Notes: generated by a model from the letters alone, not told the origin. DNA of 64,000 nt from Paenibacillus macerans (GCF_900454495.1 NZ_UGSI01000001.1:3963501-4027500), one strand, 5' to 3'. Positions 1 through 7,942 are shown, counted from the stretch's first letter. A program made the numbers and translations.

Positions 1-330
1 CAAATTGTCCAATGGGACCCCGACGTGATTTTCTTCGCTCCGCTGAGTATTTACGGCAGTGTGGCCTCCGACGGGACGTGGAAGCAAATGAAGGCGATTC
101 GTGACGGCAATTACTTTGAGGTGCCCGGAGCGCCGTACAGCTGGATGGGCTCTCCGCCTTCCGTTAACCGTTATATCGGGATGATCTGGTTATCCCAAAC
201 ACTGTATCCGGATGTTTTCAAATACGATCTCCGGGCCGAAGTGAACCGTTTCTACAAGCTGTTCTACCACAGCGGCGATTTGACGGATGAGCAATACAAA
301 GCGTTGACGCAAAATGCGGTAAAATCCTAA
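1..330 (+). CDS. Iron/metal-chelate ABC transporter substrate-binding protein, C-terminal part
   Basis: Open from the first base of the window, so the 5' end lies outside; a GTG at base 25 is in frame but is internal, because the reading frame continues upstream (QIVQWDPDVIFF). The visible 109 residues match the C-terminal lobe of the periplasmic-binding family PF01497 (FecB/BtuF/MolA type): the 'WDPDVIFF' strand, then a mid-domain segment PSVNRYIGMIWL and a closing helix LYPDVFKYDLRAEVNRFYKLFY. Such proteins capture iron-siderophore, haem, cobalamin or oxyanion ligands outside the membrane. The PSVNR/YIGMIWL form resembles the branch annotated for iron or molybdate/tungstate, so the ligand is not certain. 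Two Fur boxes nearby favour iron (inference). Confidence 0.8.
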   Translation, partial: QIVQWDPDVIFFAPLSIYGSVASDGTWKQMKAIRDGNYFEVPGAPYSWMGSPPSVNRYIGMIWLSQTLYPDVFKYDLRAEVNRFYKLFYHSGDLTDEQYKALTQNAVKS

Positions 331-335
331 ATGCG

Positions 336-1745
336 TTAATCCATATCGTAAATCGTGCCGACCTTTAGCCCGTAAAGCTCATTGTAGATTTTCTCCGCGT
401 AAGCGTCCGTCATCCCGGCGATATAATCGATGATCATATGCTCCCAGGTCCAGATTGGCCGCGTCTTTTGCTGATCCCGGTCAAATCGGCGCAGCCAGTC
501 GCCTGGGATGATCGACTTGGACGTCTGCGGATCGACGAAGGCGTCCCACAGCCGTTTGATGACCCAGGCGCTGCGTTTCTGGAGACGCTGTACCCGCAGA
601 TCGCGAATCATCGTCACCCAGGCGAAGCTTTTCAGCACGCTCACCGTACGCAGCATGTCTTCGTCTTCCCGGCCCTCCTTGACGAACGTCACCTTTTTCC
701 AGTTTCCGTCGTCGATCACGCCGAGGCTGCCCACGAACAGGCTGACCCAATAGGCCTTGACCTCTCGGCGCGTCCGGGAATAATCGTGATCGCAGACCGG
801 CATCTTCGTATTCCAGATCGTCAGGAACGAACTGAGCACTTCCTTCACCTTGATCAAAATGTTGTCCGGCGTCCAGCCGGCCCAGAAAAAGTCGTCAAGG
901 GTCATGATTTTTTCCACAATCAGCCGCTCGATATGCGAATCTTTCAGAAAATGCTCGTGCACTTCGATTTTGCCGGCCTTGATGCCGTCCTCCAAATCGT
1001 GGGCCGAATAGGCGATGTCGTCGCATAGGTCCATCAACTGCGCTTCAAACGTCTTTTTGCCTTCGGGAATCCCCCAGCGGTCCCGGATGTAGGAAATGTA
1101 CTCCCACTCATGCAGGTACAGCCCTTTTTTGTTCACGGTGCCGGGGTAAGGATATTTGTTCGTACCGAGCAGAACGGCGTCGGATAAATTCAGGCCGTCG
1201 ATATTTTCGCGTTTCTCCAAAAACATCATCAGCCGGAAATTGTGGGCATTGCCTTCAAAATGCTCATATTTTCGCCGCATCGCCTCCCGCGTATGCTGCT
1301 CCTCTTCGGGAGCGGCGTTCCGTTCCCCCAGCGCCTGCTTCACTTTATCCTCCACCAGTTTCTCAAGGATGCCGTCCAGCACCTCTTCTCCCTTATGACC
1401 AAACGGCGGATGCCCGAAATCGTGGCAAATCGCGGCGCACTCCACCACCTCGGGATCGATGATCAGCCCCGGATGCTCCGCCTTGTCCGCAGCCACCTCC
1501 GGGTACGCCCGCAGCAGCGCGCGCGCCGCTTCCCGGGCGATCTGCGCCACCTCCAGCGAATGCGTCAGCCGCGTGCGGTAATAATCGCCCGTGCCCGCGC
1601 CGAACACTTGGGATTTGCCTTGAAGCCGGCGGAAGGTCGGGGAATGAATCAGCCGCGAATAATCGCGTTCAAACGTCGCGCGGCTTGTTTCTTGTCCGAT
1701 ATTATCCGGGTACTGCCGGTGTTCTCTTAACTCCTGGATGTTCAT
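336..1745 (-). CDS. dgt: Deoxyguanosinetriphosphate triphosphohydrolase (dGTPase)
   Basis: 469 residues, close to the usual 450-505 of the family. The HD phosphohydrolase signature is clear: an upstream His in RLTHSLEV (about residues 55-62) and the CHDFGHPPFGHKGEE block near residues 107-121, with a later D in LMDLCDDIAYSAHDLED. The enzyme hydrolyses dGTP to deoxyguanosine and triphosphate in the cytoplasm and helps control dNTP pools. The N-terminus REHRQYPDNIG...TFERDYSRLIHSPTFRRLQGKSQVF is typical. A good ribosome site (AAGGAGTGCGAG) precedes the ATG. It ends a few bases from the convergent binding-protein gene; no terminator is obvious between them. Confidence 0.95.
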   Translation of the reverse strand: MNIQELREHRQYPDNIGQETSRATFERDYSRLIHSPTFRRLQGKSQVFGAGTGDYYRTRLTHSLEVAQIAREAARALLRAYPEVAADKAEHPGLIIDPEVVECAAICHDFGHPPFGHKGEEVLDGILEKLVEDKVKQALGERNAAPEEEQHTREAMRRKYEHFEGNAHNFRLMMFLEKRENIDGLNLSDAVLLGTNKYPYPGTVNKKGLYLHEWEYISYIRDRWGIPEGKKTFEAQLMDLCDDIAYSAHDLEDGIKAGKIEVHEHFLKDSHIERLIVEKIMTLDDFFWAGWTPDNILIKVKEVLSSFLTIWNTKMPVCDHDYSRTRREVKAYWVSLFVGSLGVIDDGNWKKVTFVKEGREDEDMLRTVSVLKSFAWVTMIRDLRVQRLQKRSAWVIKRLWDAFVDPQTSKSIIPGDWLRRFDRDQQKTRPIWTWEHMIIDYIAGMTDAYAEKIYNELYGLKVGTIYDMD

Positions 1746-1829
1746 GTTCTCGCACTCCTTAAATCTCTTTTTCGCTTGATGTTATTGTAGCCGCGGAAGT
1801 ACGGAACTTAAAGTCCATTCGGAAATAAT

Positions 1830-2486
1830 TTATGCTTGGGCGGCAAAAAAAGGCCGCTCCCCGGCCGTTTCCGCCAGCAAATACACGTAGTCGAGCGATT
1901 GGTTCAAATCCAGCCTCTCCTTCGTAATCGTATATTTGCGGTCGTCCAGCAGAGCGAATATTTCGATTTGATCCGGCGGCCCGCCAAAAGCGCTGTTCCA
2001 AAATACGTTGGCCATGTGCGTAAACGCTTTGACGAGTTCCGGGTGGTCCTCCACCAAAAACTTCTGTACGGTGATCCACGGTTTTTGGTCCTTTGACCGC
2101 TGCCAGACGGTTTGAAAAATGACGGATAAATGCAAATCAAGCTCGGCAACCTGGGTATCCCATTTTTCGTATAACGCTATTGGATGCTCGTAAATATCCG
2201 GCTCCGAGATCCGGATCAGTTGCCCTACGATGTCGTTGTATACTTTCCAATAATGCAGCGGATCGGGAAAATCGTCCTTGTTCCGCGGCCAACGCCGATT
2301 GAGGAGCACCTGAATCGGCGTATGTAAGCGAACTGCGGGTTCCAGCGTATAATAGTCGTTGATCGCGTAACTTACGGCGTATTGAACGCGATTCTGCCAA
2401 GTTAATTTGGGGCATTCGGGACAACCCGGCGCCTTTTGCGACCGCAGCCACTCCTCCAGCTCATAATCCAACACGCAGCGGGCCAT
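1830..2486 (-). CDS. Conserved hypothetical protein, co-transcribed with flavodoxin
   Basis: 218 residues, soluble, acidic, rich in Trp and Tyr. No family recognised. A Cys pair CPEC lies near residues 22-25, but there is no second pair to complete a zinc site. The ATG lies 3 bases beyond the flavodoxin stop codon, so the two genes are almost certainly one transcript and this one would share Fur control. Nothing in the sequence gives a reaction. Base composition matches the neighbours. The gene is real on length, spacing and codon use; the function is unknown. Confidence 0.75.
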   Translation of the reverse strand: MARCVLDYELEEWLRSQKAPGCPECPKLTWQNRVQYAVSYAINDYYTLEPAVRLHTPIQVLLNRRWPRNKDDFPDPLHYWKVYNDIVGQLIRISEPDIYEHPIALYEKWDTQVAELDLHLSVIFQTVWQRSKDQKPWITVQKFLVEDHPELVKAFTHMANVFWNSAFGGPPDQIEIFALLDDRKYTITKERLDLNQSLDYVYLLAETAGERPFFAAQA

Positions 2487-2489
2487 GGC

Positions 2490-2942
2490 TTAGGTAACGG
2501 CGCTCAGGCTTTTGGCGAAATTGGCGCCAAATTCCCGGCACAACGCCTTCTCCTCTTGACTTGGACCATACTCCACCTTCAGGCTTTCCTGAGGGATAAC
2601 CGCGCCCCATTCCTTCAGCTTCTCCTCCAGCAGATCCACGGCTCCGCAGTACAGCCGATAGCTCGTATCGCCGCTGCCGAATACCGCCGCGGTGCTCCCC
2701 CGAAGGTCCAACTCCTTCATTTCGTCCACGAAATCCTCAAACTCATCCGGCAGTTCCCCGTCTCCCCAAGTATATGCCCCGAGCATATAGCCGTCATATT
2801 CCAGCAACTGAACGGCGCTGCAGTCCTCCACCATTTTCAAATCCGCCGCCGCTCCGGCGCTGCGAACCCCTTCGGCGATCAGCTCGGCCATCTCCTCCGT
2901 GTTGCCGGTCAAACTGGCATAAACGATGATGATTTTGCTCAT
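2490..2942 (-). CDS. Short-chain flavodoxin
   Basis: 150 residues, the normal short-chain flavodoxin length. The FMN phosphate loop SLTGNTEEM is at residues 10-18; the two ring-binding loops are GAYTWGDGELPDEF (about 55-68) and GSGDTSYRLYCGA (about 89-101). Flavodoxins carry one or two electrons and stand in for ferredoxin when iron is scarce; in Bacillus subtilis the ykuN-ykuO-ykuP flavodoxin operon is Fur-repressed. The ribosome site AAGGAGGA lies 5-6 bases before the ATG. The promoter immediately upstream carries a perfect Fur box, which agrees with an iron-sparing role. The next gene downstream is an unknown likely in the same operon. Confidence 0.93.
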   Translation of the reverse strand: MSKIIIVYASLTGNTEEMAELIAEGVRSAGAAADLKMVEDCSAVQLLEYDGYMLGAYTWGDGELPDEFEDFVDEMKELDLRGSTAAVFGSGDTSYRLYCGAVDLLEEKLKEWGAVIPQESLKVEYGPSQEEKALCREFGANFAKSLSAVT

Positions 2943-2978
2943 GCCTATCCTCCTTAATTCTATGGCTTGATATTACGA

Positions 2979-3008
2979 AGTATAATTGATAATGATTATC
3001 ATTGTCAA
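2979..3008 (-). promoter_or_regulatory. Fur-controlled promoter of the flavodoxin operon
   Basis: On the minus strand a -35 TTGACA (3008-3003) and -10 TATACT (2984-2979) are separated by 18 bases. The spacer is filled by TGATAATGATTATCA (2987-3001), which matches all defined positions of the 7-1-7 Fur consensus TGATAATNATTATCA. A repressor bound here would block RNA polymerase, so the operon should be on only under iron limitation. Confidence 0.85.
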
Positions 3009-3121
3009 TTGATAAGCGATCTATTGCTGCCTTACGTTGACCGTTAGGAGAATATCAAGTAGCACGGGTAGAAGCATTACTTATGTTGCCGTCACCACTT
3101 CTAAAGAAATGAGGAGTCCAT

Positions 3122-3343
3122 TTGGAAATCGAAGTCTCCAACGGAGCGCCGGCATGTTACTTGTATAAGAACGGAAAGCTTCCGGACAATTGGGCAGGGG
3201 ATTTGATTTTTAAACAGGGTTATACGATGAACCGCCCCTCGGAGATCAAAGCTAAATTGACCGTCAATATGAATCGGGAAATCGAAAAAATTCAAGTTGG
3301 CGGTACGGCGGCAAACACCGAACTCAAAAAAGTAAATATCTAA
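3122..3343 (+). pseudogene. PhzF-family isomerase remnant (C-terminal fragment)
   Basis: 73 codons read from a TTG with no convincing ribosome site. The segment GDLIFKQGYTMNRPSEI...VNMNREIEKIQVGGTA resembles the last strands of PhzF-type epimerase/isomerase proteins (the 'EQG..MGRPS' and 'V.VGG.A' elements), whose full length is about 260-300 residues. The catalytic N-terminal half is absent: an in-frame stop lies 9 bases before the TTG and the 100 bases upstream show no PhzF sequence in any frame. A rho-independent terminator sits downstream as it would for the ancestral gene. Read as a decayed remnant; the family assignment rests on short motifs. Confidence 0.45.
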
Positions 3344-3409
3344 ATCGATTTCTCCATCGCTCAGTCCTATGCGTCGTTGAAGTATCCGCGCTCTCCCCCA
3401 ATTTTCATC

Positions 3410-3443
3410 AACTCGATCTCATTCCCGAGACCGAGTTTTATTT
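3410..3443 (+). terminator. Rho-independent terminator after the PhzF remnant
   Basis: An 11-bp stem with one mismatch (AACTCGATCTC / GAGACCGAGTT), a 6-base loop and a following TTTTATTTC run. It isolates the exporter gene downstream. The rest of the 290 bases between 3344 and 3636 shows no gene. Confidence 0.75.
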
Positions 3444-3636
3444 CATTCCCGGGGACCTTTGGAGGATACCCGAATTTTACTATGATAAGAAGCGACCGAG
3501 ACAAGGGACCGCTTTGAGCCCCCCTGCCCGGCTTGGCGCCGTTTGACTCGCTGTTTGATTTGCCGTTTAAATTCAGTTTAAAAATCCGTACTACGATAAC
3601 TGCACAAAGAACTAAGGAATGGAGAGAAAGTTGAAA

Positions 3637-5166
3637 ATGACATTAGTGAAAAACAACAGAAGCCTCGTCCTGCTCGGCCTGCTCATCGGCTTGATCTTCG
3701 CCGAGTTGGACGAAACCGTCGTCTCGACGGCGATGCCAACCATTATCCGCGAGCTGCACGGACTGTCGCTCTACGGCTGGGTGGCCGGCGTATACATGCT
3801 TGCGGTCACGCTGTTTATGCCCATTCTCGGCAAATTGGCCGACTTATACGGACGCAAGCGCGTCTATCTCAGCTGTATGGGACTGTTCATTCTCGGATCG
3901 ATCGTCAGCGGGATCGCCCCTTCGATGGCCGTGCTGCTGCTGGGCCGCGGCATCCAGGGCATCGGCGCCGGCGGACTGATGCCGATCGCGCTCGTCATTA
4001 TCGGCGACGCATACCCGCTGGAGCAGCGGGCCAAAATCCAGAGCCTGATCGGGCCGCTGATGATCCTGCCCCAACTGCTCGGGCCGACGGTCGGCGGGTA
4101 TTTGGTGGGGCACGTTAACTGGCACTGGGTATTTTTGATCAACATTCCCGTCGGTTTGCTCGCGGCGGCAGTACTTTCCATCGGCATGCGCGAGTCCCGG
4201 GGAACCGAAAGCAAAAAAATCGATTGGGCGGGCGCAGTTACGCTTGTACTTGCCCTGCTGTCGCTGCTGCTCGCTCCGGTGCTGATCGACAATCAAGGTT
4301 TGTCGTGGTCGTCGCCGGTCATTATGGGTCTGCTCGTAATGTCCGGGCTGTTGATCGCGCTGCTCATCTGCATCGAATCAAGGGTGAAAGAACCGATCAT
4401 ACCGCTGCATCTGTTCCGGAACCGCAATATCGTCGTTTTGTCGCTGATCGTCTTTATTTTGATGCTTGGTGTGATGGGCGGAACCTCGGCATTCCCGTTT
4501 TTTGCGCAAAATGTGATGGGATTGACCCCGACGGCGGCCGGTTATCTGATGATGGCTTTTATGGCCGGCGCGGTTCCTTCCAGTATCGTCAACGGGTTCC
4601 TGATCACCAAGGTGCCTTACCGCTCCTTGTTTATCGTCTGCTTCACGCTGCCGATCATCGGATTTTTCCTGCTGTCGAGAATCGGCATTGACACCACCGT
4701 GCTGTACGTGGTCGTTACGTTTTTCATCCTCGGTTTGGGGCTCGGCGCATTGTTTGGCGGCGACAATCTGATCGTGCAGGAATCGGTCGACAAGGAGCAC
4801 AGCGGCGTGGCCCTCGGGACGGTGCAGCTGTTCCAATCGCTTGGGGCCACGATCGGCCTTAGCGTTTTCGGCAGCCTGCTCGCCCGCCATATCTCGGACG
4901 GGGTTTCCGGGCTGGCCGACCAACTCCCGGCCGGCACGGCAAGCCATATCGCCACCGGGGGAATTCCCCAGGGATTAGCTCCCGACCTGCTGGTCAAAGT
5001 ACAGACCGTGTTTGCCGGCGCTTTTCAGAACATTTTTACGATTTCGCTCGGATTTGTCATCGCCGCCTATTTTATCTGCTGGTTCTTGAAGAAAGAAGTT
5101 CTATCGAAAAAAGAACCGGAATCGGCCGCCGCTGCAGCGGAGCCGGTTTTGGAGGCACGGCCTTAA
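3637..5166 (+). CDS. MFS multidrug exporter, DHA2 (14-TM) family
   Basis: About 509 residues, 14 predicted hydrophobic segments, typical for the DHA2/QacA-EmrB branch of proton-driven drug exporters. Motif A GKLADLYGRKRVYL lies after TM2, the D of motif D1 (FAELDETVVSTAMPTI) is in TM1, and the antiporter motif C region reads LGPTVGGYLV in TM5. The first ATG of the frame (3619) has no room for a ribosome site; GGAGAG at 3621-3626 sits 10 bases before the ATG at 3637, so that start is chosen (TTG at 3631 is the alternative). Substrate not predictable. Stands alone with no regulator beside it. Confidence 0.9.
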   Translation: MTLVKNNRSLVLLGLLIGLIFAELDETVVSTAMPTIIRELHGLSLYGWVAGVYMLAVTLFMPILGKLADLYGRKRVYLSCMGLFILGSIVSGIAPSMAVLLLGRGIQGIGAGGLMPIALVIIGDAYPLEQRAKIQSLIGPLMILPQLLGPTVGGYLVGHVNWHWVFLINIPVGLLAAAVLSIGMRESRGTESKKIDWAGAVTLVLALLSLLLAPVLIDNQGLSWSSPVIMGLLVMSGLLIALLICIESRVKEPIIPLHLFRNRNIVVLSLIVFILMLGVMGGTSAFPFFAQNVMGLTPTAAGYLMMAFMAGAVPSSIVNGFLITKVPYRSLFIVCFTLPIIGFFLLSRIGIDTTVLYVVVTFFILGLGLGALFGGDNLIVQESVDKEHSGVALGTVQLFQSLGATIGLSVFGSLLARHISDGVSGLADQLPAGTASHIATGGIPQGLAPDLLVKVQTVFAGAFQNIFTISLGFVIAAYFICWFLKKEVLSKKEPESAAAAAEPVLEARP

Positions 5167-5440
5167 GAGGGAAAGCTGATATCAACAGGGATAGCGATAT
5201 AATGCGAGAAGGTGCAGGAAAGGTGCAGTTCGCGGCGGCCATGTAAGGGCAGCCATCCGAAGGCAATAGTGCAAGGGCAGGAATACGGGGTAACTGTGTA
5301 AGAGGCAGTTTGAAGATAGTAATGTGAGGACAGTAGTGTCATTGTAGTAAAGAGTAGTAATGCGATTGGCAATGTGAAATGCGAAGTGGAGGCGGTGAGA
5401 GAGCCCAAAGTGGAGGCGAAGTGAGCTCCAGGACCCCACG

Positions 5441-5625
5441 AAATGCAAAAGTGCATGCGATTTTCGTCGAACCCTCCCGAATTGGGTGGATCAAATGCAA
5501 AAGTGCAGTCCATTTTAGCTCAAAAAACAAATTTTTATAAAATGGGCTCGAATCAACTGCACTTTTGCATGCGAGTGGCCTTGGAGAGGGGGATTAGCGG
5601 AAAATTAAATGCGCTTTTGCAGTTG
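5441..5625. repeat. Four copies of a TGCAAAAGTGCA element in a gene-free spacer
   Basis: The 500 bases between the exporter and exonuclease III hold no supported gene. The right part contains TGCAAAAGTGCA at 5444-5455 and 5496-5507, its reverse complement TGCACTTTTGCA at 5558-5569, and a one-base variant TGCGCTTTTGCA at 5610-5621. The first three also share flanking ATGC or AAA bases. The opposed copies could form long hairpins in RNA. The left part (5190-5400) is purine-rich and loosely repetitive on AGTAATG-like words. Function unknown; looks like a dispersed intergenic repeat family. Confidence 0.7.
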
Positions 5626-5667
5626 GTCCGCAAAGGAAGCCAACAAGCCCGGCTTGCTAACCCCCGA

Positions 5668-6432
5668 CTACTTCGTTATCTCCGACACTTCCAGCGTTAC
5701 CGGGCAATGGTCGCTGCCCATGATGTGGCAGTCGATGCCGGCGCCCACCAAATGCGGTTCCAGCCGTGAAGATGCCAGGAAATAGTCGATCCGCCAGCCG
5801 ATGTTGCGCTCGCGCACCTTCGGCATGTACGACCACCAGCTGTACACCCCTTCGCGGTCGGGATAAAAATAACGGAACGTGTCCGTAAATCCCGCCGCCA
5901 GCAGGTCGGTCATTTTGCCGCGTTCTTCGGGGGTAAAACCGGAGTTGCCTTCGTTCGACTTCGCGTTTTTGATGTCGATTTCCTTATGAGCCACGTTCAT
6001 GTCGCCGCAAACGATGACCGGCTTGACCGCGTCAAGCCGCTTCAGGTATGCGCGGAACCGGTCCTCCCACTCCACCCGGTACCCGAGGCGGGAAAGATCC
6101 CTTTTCGCATTCGGCGTATACACCGTAACGAGATAAAAGCCCTCAAATTCCAGCGTAATGATCCGCCCCTCCGGCTCGTAATCCTCCTCCATGCCGTAAC
6201 GCACCGACAGCGGCTTGATCCGCGTGAACACGGCGGTGCCGGAGTACCCTTTTTTCTCCGCGTAGTTCCAATACTGTTCGTAATCGCCGCCGAGATCAAG
6301 CTCGATCTGCCCATCTTGCAGCTTCGTCTCCTGAAGGCAGAAAATATCCGCGTCCGCCTCGTTAAAATAGTCCAAAAACCCTTTATTCACGCAGGCTCTC
6401 AAACCGTTGACGTTCCACGATACAAGTTTCAT
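5668..6432 (-). CDS. exoA: Exodeoxyribonuclease III (AP endonuclease, Xth/ExoA type)
   Basis: 254 residues, family length. All EEP-nuclease landmarks are present: MKLVSWNVNGLRA at the start (metal-linked Asn), CLQETKL with catalytic Glu, the TVYTPNA loop with Tyr, CGDMNVAH (Asp, Asn), YSWWSYM, and the terminal SDHCPVTLEV with the catalytic Asp-His pair. It repairs abasic sites and trims 3' blocked ends in DNA base-excision repair. An upstream ATG (6438) overlaps the AAGGAG ribosome site with no spacer, so the ATG at 6432 (spacing 6) is the start, which also gives the family's usual first residues. Confidence 0.95.
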   Translation of the reverse strand: MKLVSWNVNGLRACVNKGFLDYFNEADADIFCLQETKLQDGQIELDLGGDYEQYWNYAEKKGYSGTAVFTRIKPLSVRYGMEEDYEPEGRIITLEFEGFYLVTVYTPNAKRDLSRLGYRVEWEDRFRAYLKRLDAVKPVIVCGDMNVAHKEIDIKNAKSNEGNSGFTPEERGKMTDLLAAGFTDTFRYFYPDREGVYSWWSYMPKVRERNIGWRIDYFLASSRLEPHLVGAGIDCHIMGSDHCPVTLEVSEITK

Positions 6433-6497
6433 ACCCATCTCCTTGATGTATAAACTGTTATAGCAACTCTATTAAACCTTCTATCTTCAGTCTACCA

Positions 6498-6833
6498 TTA
6501 ACCGTTCAAAAACGCCTTTCCTTTCTTCACCACCTGGGTGTCATAAAGGTTCACCGTCGTGCTGACAATATAGGCCGGCGGCTGCTGGCCTTTGCTGTTC
6601 CGGTGCCCCTGAATATGCGCGTCGCTTTTCTCCCAGTTTTTCCAAGCCTCTTCGGACTCCCAGCGGATCACGACCACCACCTCTTCATGCTCCTCCCGGC
6701 TTTTCCGGTTGACCATGACGCTGATATCGACCAGGCCGTCCATTTGGTCCATCGGCCCTTCCTTGCTGAAACGCTCCACCACTTTATCGCTGTTCCCTTT
6801 CTCAACGACTATCGTTCTTGTCATCACGAACAA
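6498..6833 (-). CDS. hmoA: Haem-degrading monooxygenase, HmoA type (ABM domain)
   Basis: 111 residues forming one antibiotic-biosynthesis-monooxygenase (ABM) fold. It lines up along its length with Bacillus subtilis HmoA: an N-terminal strand (M)FVMTRTIVVEKGNSDKVVERF, the central VVVVIRWESEEAWKNWEKSDAH with the Trp/His helix, and a C-terminal strand VNLYDTQVVKKG. Such enzymes open haem and release iron for use in the cytoplasm. The start is a TTG, 9 bases after AAGGAGG. A Fur box lies 50 bases upstream, matching the iron role. Divergent from the arsR-family gene. Confidence 0.88.
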   Translation of the reverse strand: MFVMTRTIVVEKGNSDKVVERFSKEGPMDQMDGLVDISVMVNRKSREEHEEVVVVIRWESEEAWKNWEKSDAHIQGHRNSKGQQPPAYIVSTTVNLYDTQVVKKGKAFLNG

Positions 6834-6883
6834 ATTAACCGCCTCCTTCTATATTGGAAAATCTATTAAATGGTCCCACTTAA

Positions 6884-6898
6884 TGATAATGATTCTCA
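6884..6898 (-). promoter_or_regulatory. Fur box upstream of hmoA
   Basis: TGATAATGATTCTCA matches the 7-1-7 Fur consensus TGATAATNATTATCA at 13 of the 14 defined positions. It lies about 50 bases upstream of the hmoA start and faces away from the arsR promoter. Together with the perfect box of the flavodoxin operon it defines a local iron-stress cluster. Confidence 0.75.
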
Positions 6899-6949
6899 AT
6901 TAAATATACCATGTTCCGCTCCAGTTCACAAACGCTTCAACATTGCCCA

Positions 6950-7013
6950 TTGTCAAAATGAATTCCTATGCTATCATAATAAATATGCAAAGATTCAGAG
7001 ATATGAATATTCA
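6950..7013 (+). promoter_or_regulatory. Promoter and palindromic operator of the arsR-family gene
   Basis: -35 TTGTCA (6950-6955), 16-base spacer, -10 TATCAT (6972-6977). A perfect 10-bp palindrome TGAATATTCA (7004-7013) lies just downstream of the expected start site and directly before the ribosome site. ArsR-family repressors typically bind AT-rich dyads of this kind in their own leaders, so autoregulation is likely (inference). Confidence 0.6.
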
Positions 7014-7034
7014 AAATTTAAGGAGTTTATTTCG

Positions 7035-7361
7035 ATGGACGTGAACCTGCAGCAGTTTAAAGCCGAATTTTTCAAAGCTCTCGCCCATCCGATGCGAATC
7101 CGTATTTTGGAGGTGCTGAGCGAAGGCGAACGGAACGTCAATGAATTGCAAACGATCCTCGGCTCGGAGGGCTCCGCCGTGTCGCAGCAATTAGCCGTTT
7201 TGCGCGCCAAAAATCTGGTCAACACGGTCAAGGAAGGCACGACGGTGATTTATTCGCTGCGCGATCCGCTGATCAAGGATTTGCTCGCGGTCGCCCGGCA
7301 AATTTTCGATAACCACTTGGTGGAATCGATCTCCTTGCTGAAAGGAATCCGCAAACAATAA
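7035..7361 (+). CDS. ArsR/SmtB-family transcriptional regulator
   Basis: 108 residues with the winged-helix of the ArsR family: ALAHPMRIRILEVLSEGERNV..., the recognition helix region SEGSAVSQQLAVLRAKNLV, and the wing VKEGTTVIYSL. The classical ELCVCDL metal-binding Cys motif is replaced by NVNELQTIL, so it is unlikely to sense arsenic or cadmium in the usual way. The ATG at 7035 follows TAAGGAG by 9 bases; longer in-frame versions lack a ribosome site. ArsR-type genes are commonly found next to SulP transporters in Firmicutes; here the SulP gene lies on the far side of the prophage, and before insertion it was the very next gene. Confidence 0.9.
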   Translation: MDVNLQQFKAEFFKALAHPMRIRILEVLSEGERNVNELQTILGSEGSAVSQQLAVLRAKNLVNTVKEGTTVIYSLRDPLIKDLLAVARQIFDNHLVESISLLKGIRKQ

Positions 7362-7383
7362 TAATACGGCCCCATGCAAGCTT

Positions 7384-7412
7384 CCCCGCCGGACCGCGGG
7401 GGCTCTTTTTTG
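7384..7412 (+). terminator. Hairpin with T-run after the arsR-family gene
   Basis: CCCCGC / GCGGGG stem with a CGGACC loop, then GCTCTTTTTT. It would end the arsR transcript or attenuate read-through into the ancestral sulP gene, whose start was about 65 bases further on before the prophage arrived. Confidence 0.7.
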
Positions 7413-7467
7413 TGTCCGGGAATGCGCGGGTCTGGGGCAGCAGAAAGATCATCAGAAAAGAAGGGTT

Positions 7468-7472
7468 ATAGG
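7468..7472. repeat. Left copy of the 5-bp prophage target-site duplication (ATAGG)
   Basis: ATAGG directly precedes the TG that begins the prophage. The same five bases follow the terminal CA at 45012-45016. A 5-bp duplication is what Mu-type transposition leaves. Confidence 0.88.
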
Positions 7473-7498
7473 TGTAGCCGCGCAAAATTTTTGACAAA
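7473..7498 (+). repeat. Prophage terminal inverted repeat, tail-gene end
   Basis: Begins TGTAGCCGCGCAAAA and ends with TGACAAA at positions 20-26. Sixteen of 26 bases match the other end read on the opposite strand, in ungapped alignment. Expected to be a transposase end-binding site. Confidence 0.85.
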
Positions 7499-7574
7499 AC
7501 TTCTCAAGATTTTTGGCAAAAATTACGATTGTTTTTAGGTATCCGAAGCGGATAAAACAAGAATAGCCACGGAC

Positions 7575-7814
7575 TTAATTTCCGGGGCTATTTGTGCTTT
7601 CTTCTTTTACATATTCGATTAGCTCTTCAACGCTGTCTAAATCCAGTGCGATCATAATTCTATTCAAGTTTTCAGGCGACCAGGCTTTTGACTTATTTGC
7701 CTCCATATCCAAAATTGTCGGATAACGAATCCCTGTCAACTTTGACAGTTGGTTCGCATTCAATCGTCGATCAAACAACAGTTTATCCAATTTCAAACGA
7801 AGCAATGTCATCAT
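7575..7814 (-). CDS. Small helix-turn-helix repressor at the phage tail end
   Basis: 79 residues, nearly all one XRE/Cro-type helix-turn-helix (DRRLNANQLSKLTGIRYPTILDMEANK...) followed by a short acidic tail. YozG/Cro-like small regulators have this build. The first ATG touches the AAAGGAG ribosome site; the TTG at codon 4 has the better spacing of 9, so the true product may be 76 residues. Transcribed divergently from the 68-residue gene through a symmetrical control region with inverted operators that it most likely binds. Outside the main phage operons, so probably expressed in the lysogen. Confidence 0.8.
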   Translation of the reverse strand: MMTLLRLKLDKLLFDRRLNANQLSKLTGIRYPTILDMEANKSKAWSPENLNRIMIALDLDSVEELIEYVKEESTNSPGN

Positions 7815-7827
7815 CTCCTTTGATCAT

Positions 7828-7914
7828 ATTATATCCGTTAATCATAAATATATCAACGAATATCGTACATTATTTACGATATTCGTTGATAATATAACGA
7901 TATTCGTATATAAT
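7828..7914. promoter_or_regulatory. Divergent promoters with a 16-bp inverted-repeat operator
   Basis: Leftward promoter: TTGATA (7856-7851), 17 bases, TATAAT (7833-7828). Rightward promoter: TTGATA (7886-7891), 17 bases, TATAAT (7909-7914). Between the two -35 boxes lies a perfect inverted repeat ATCAACGAATATCGTA / TACGATATTCGTTGAT (7852-7867 and 7875-7890). A third copy of the 11-base core ACGATATTCGT (7897-7907) sits in the rightward spacer. The layout predicts co-ordinate control of both promoters with extra repression of the rightward one. Confidence 0.88.
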
Positions 7915-7942
7915 TAAAGTATCGAAAGGAGGTGAGAACAAG

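Noticed and set aside
4224..4997. Long frames opposite the exporter gene and opposite other GC-rich genes such as CotH and the tape measure
   Set aside because: Antisense shadows of strongly coding genes; no start signals and codon use follows the sense gene.
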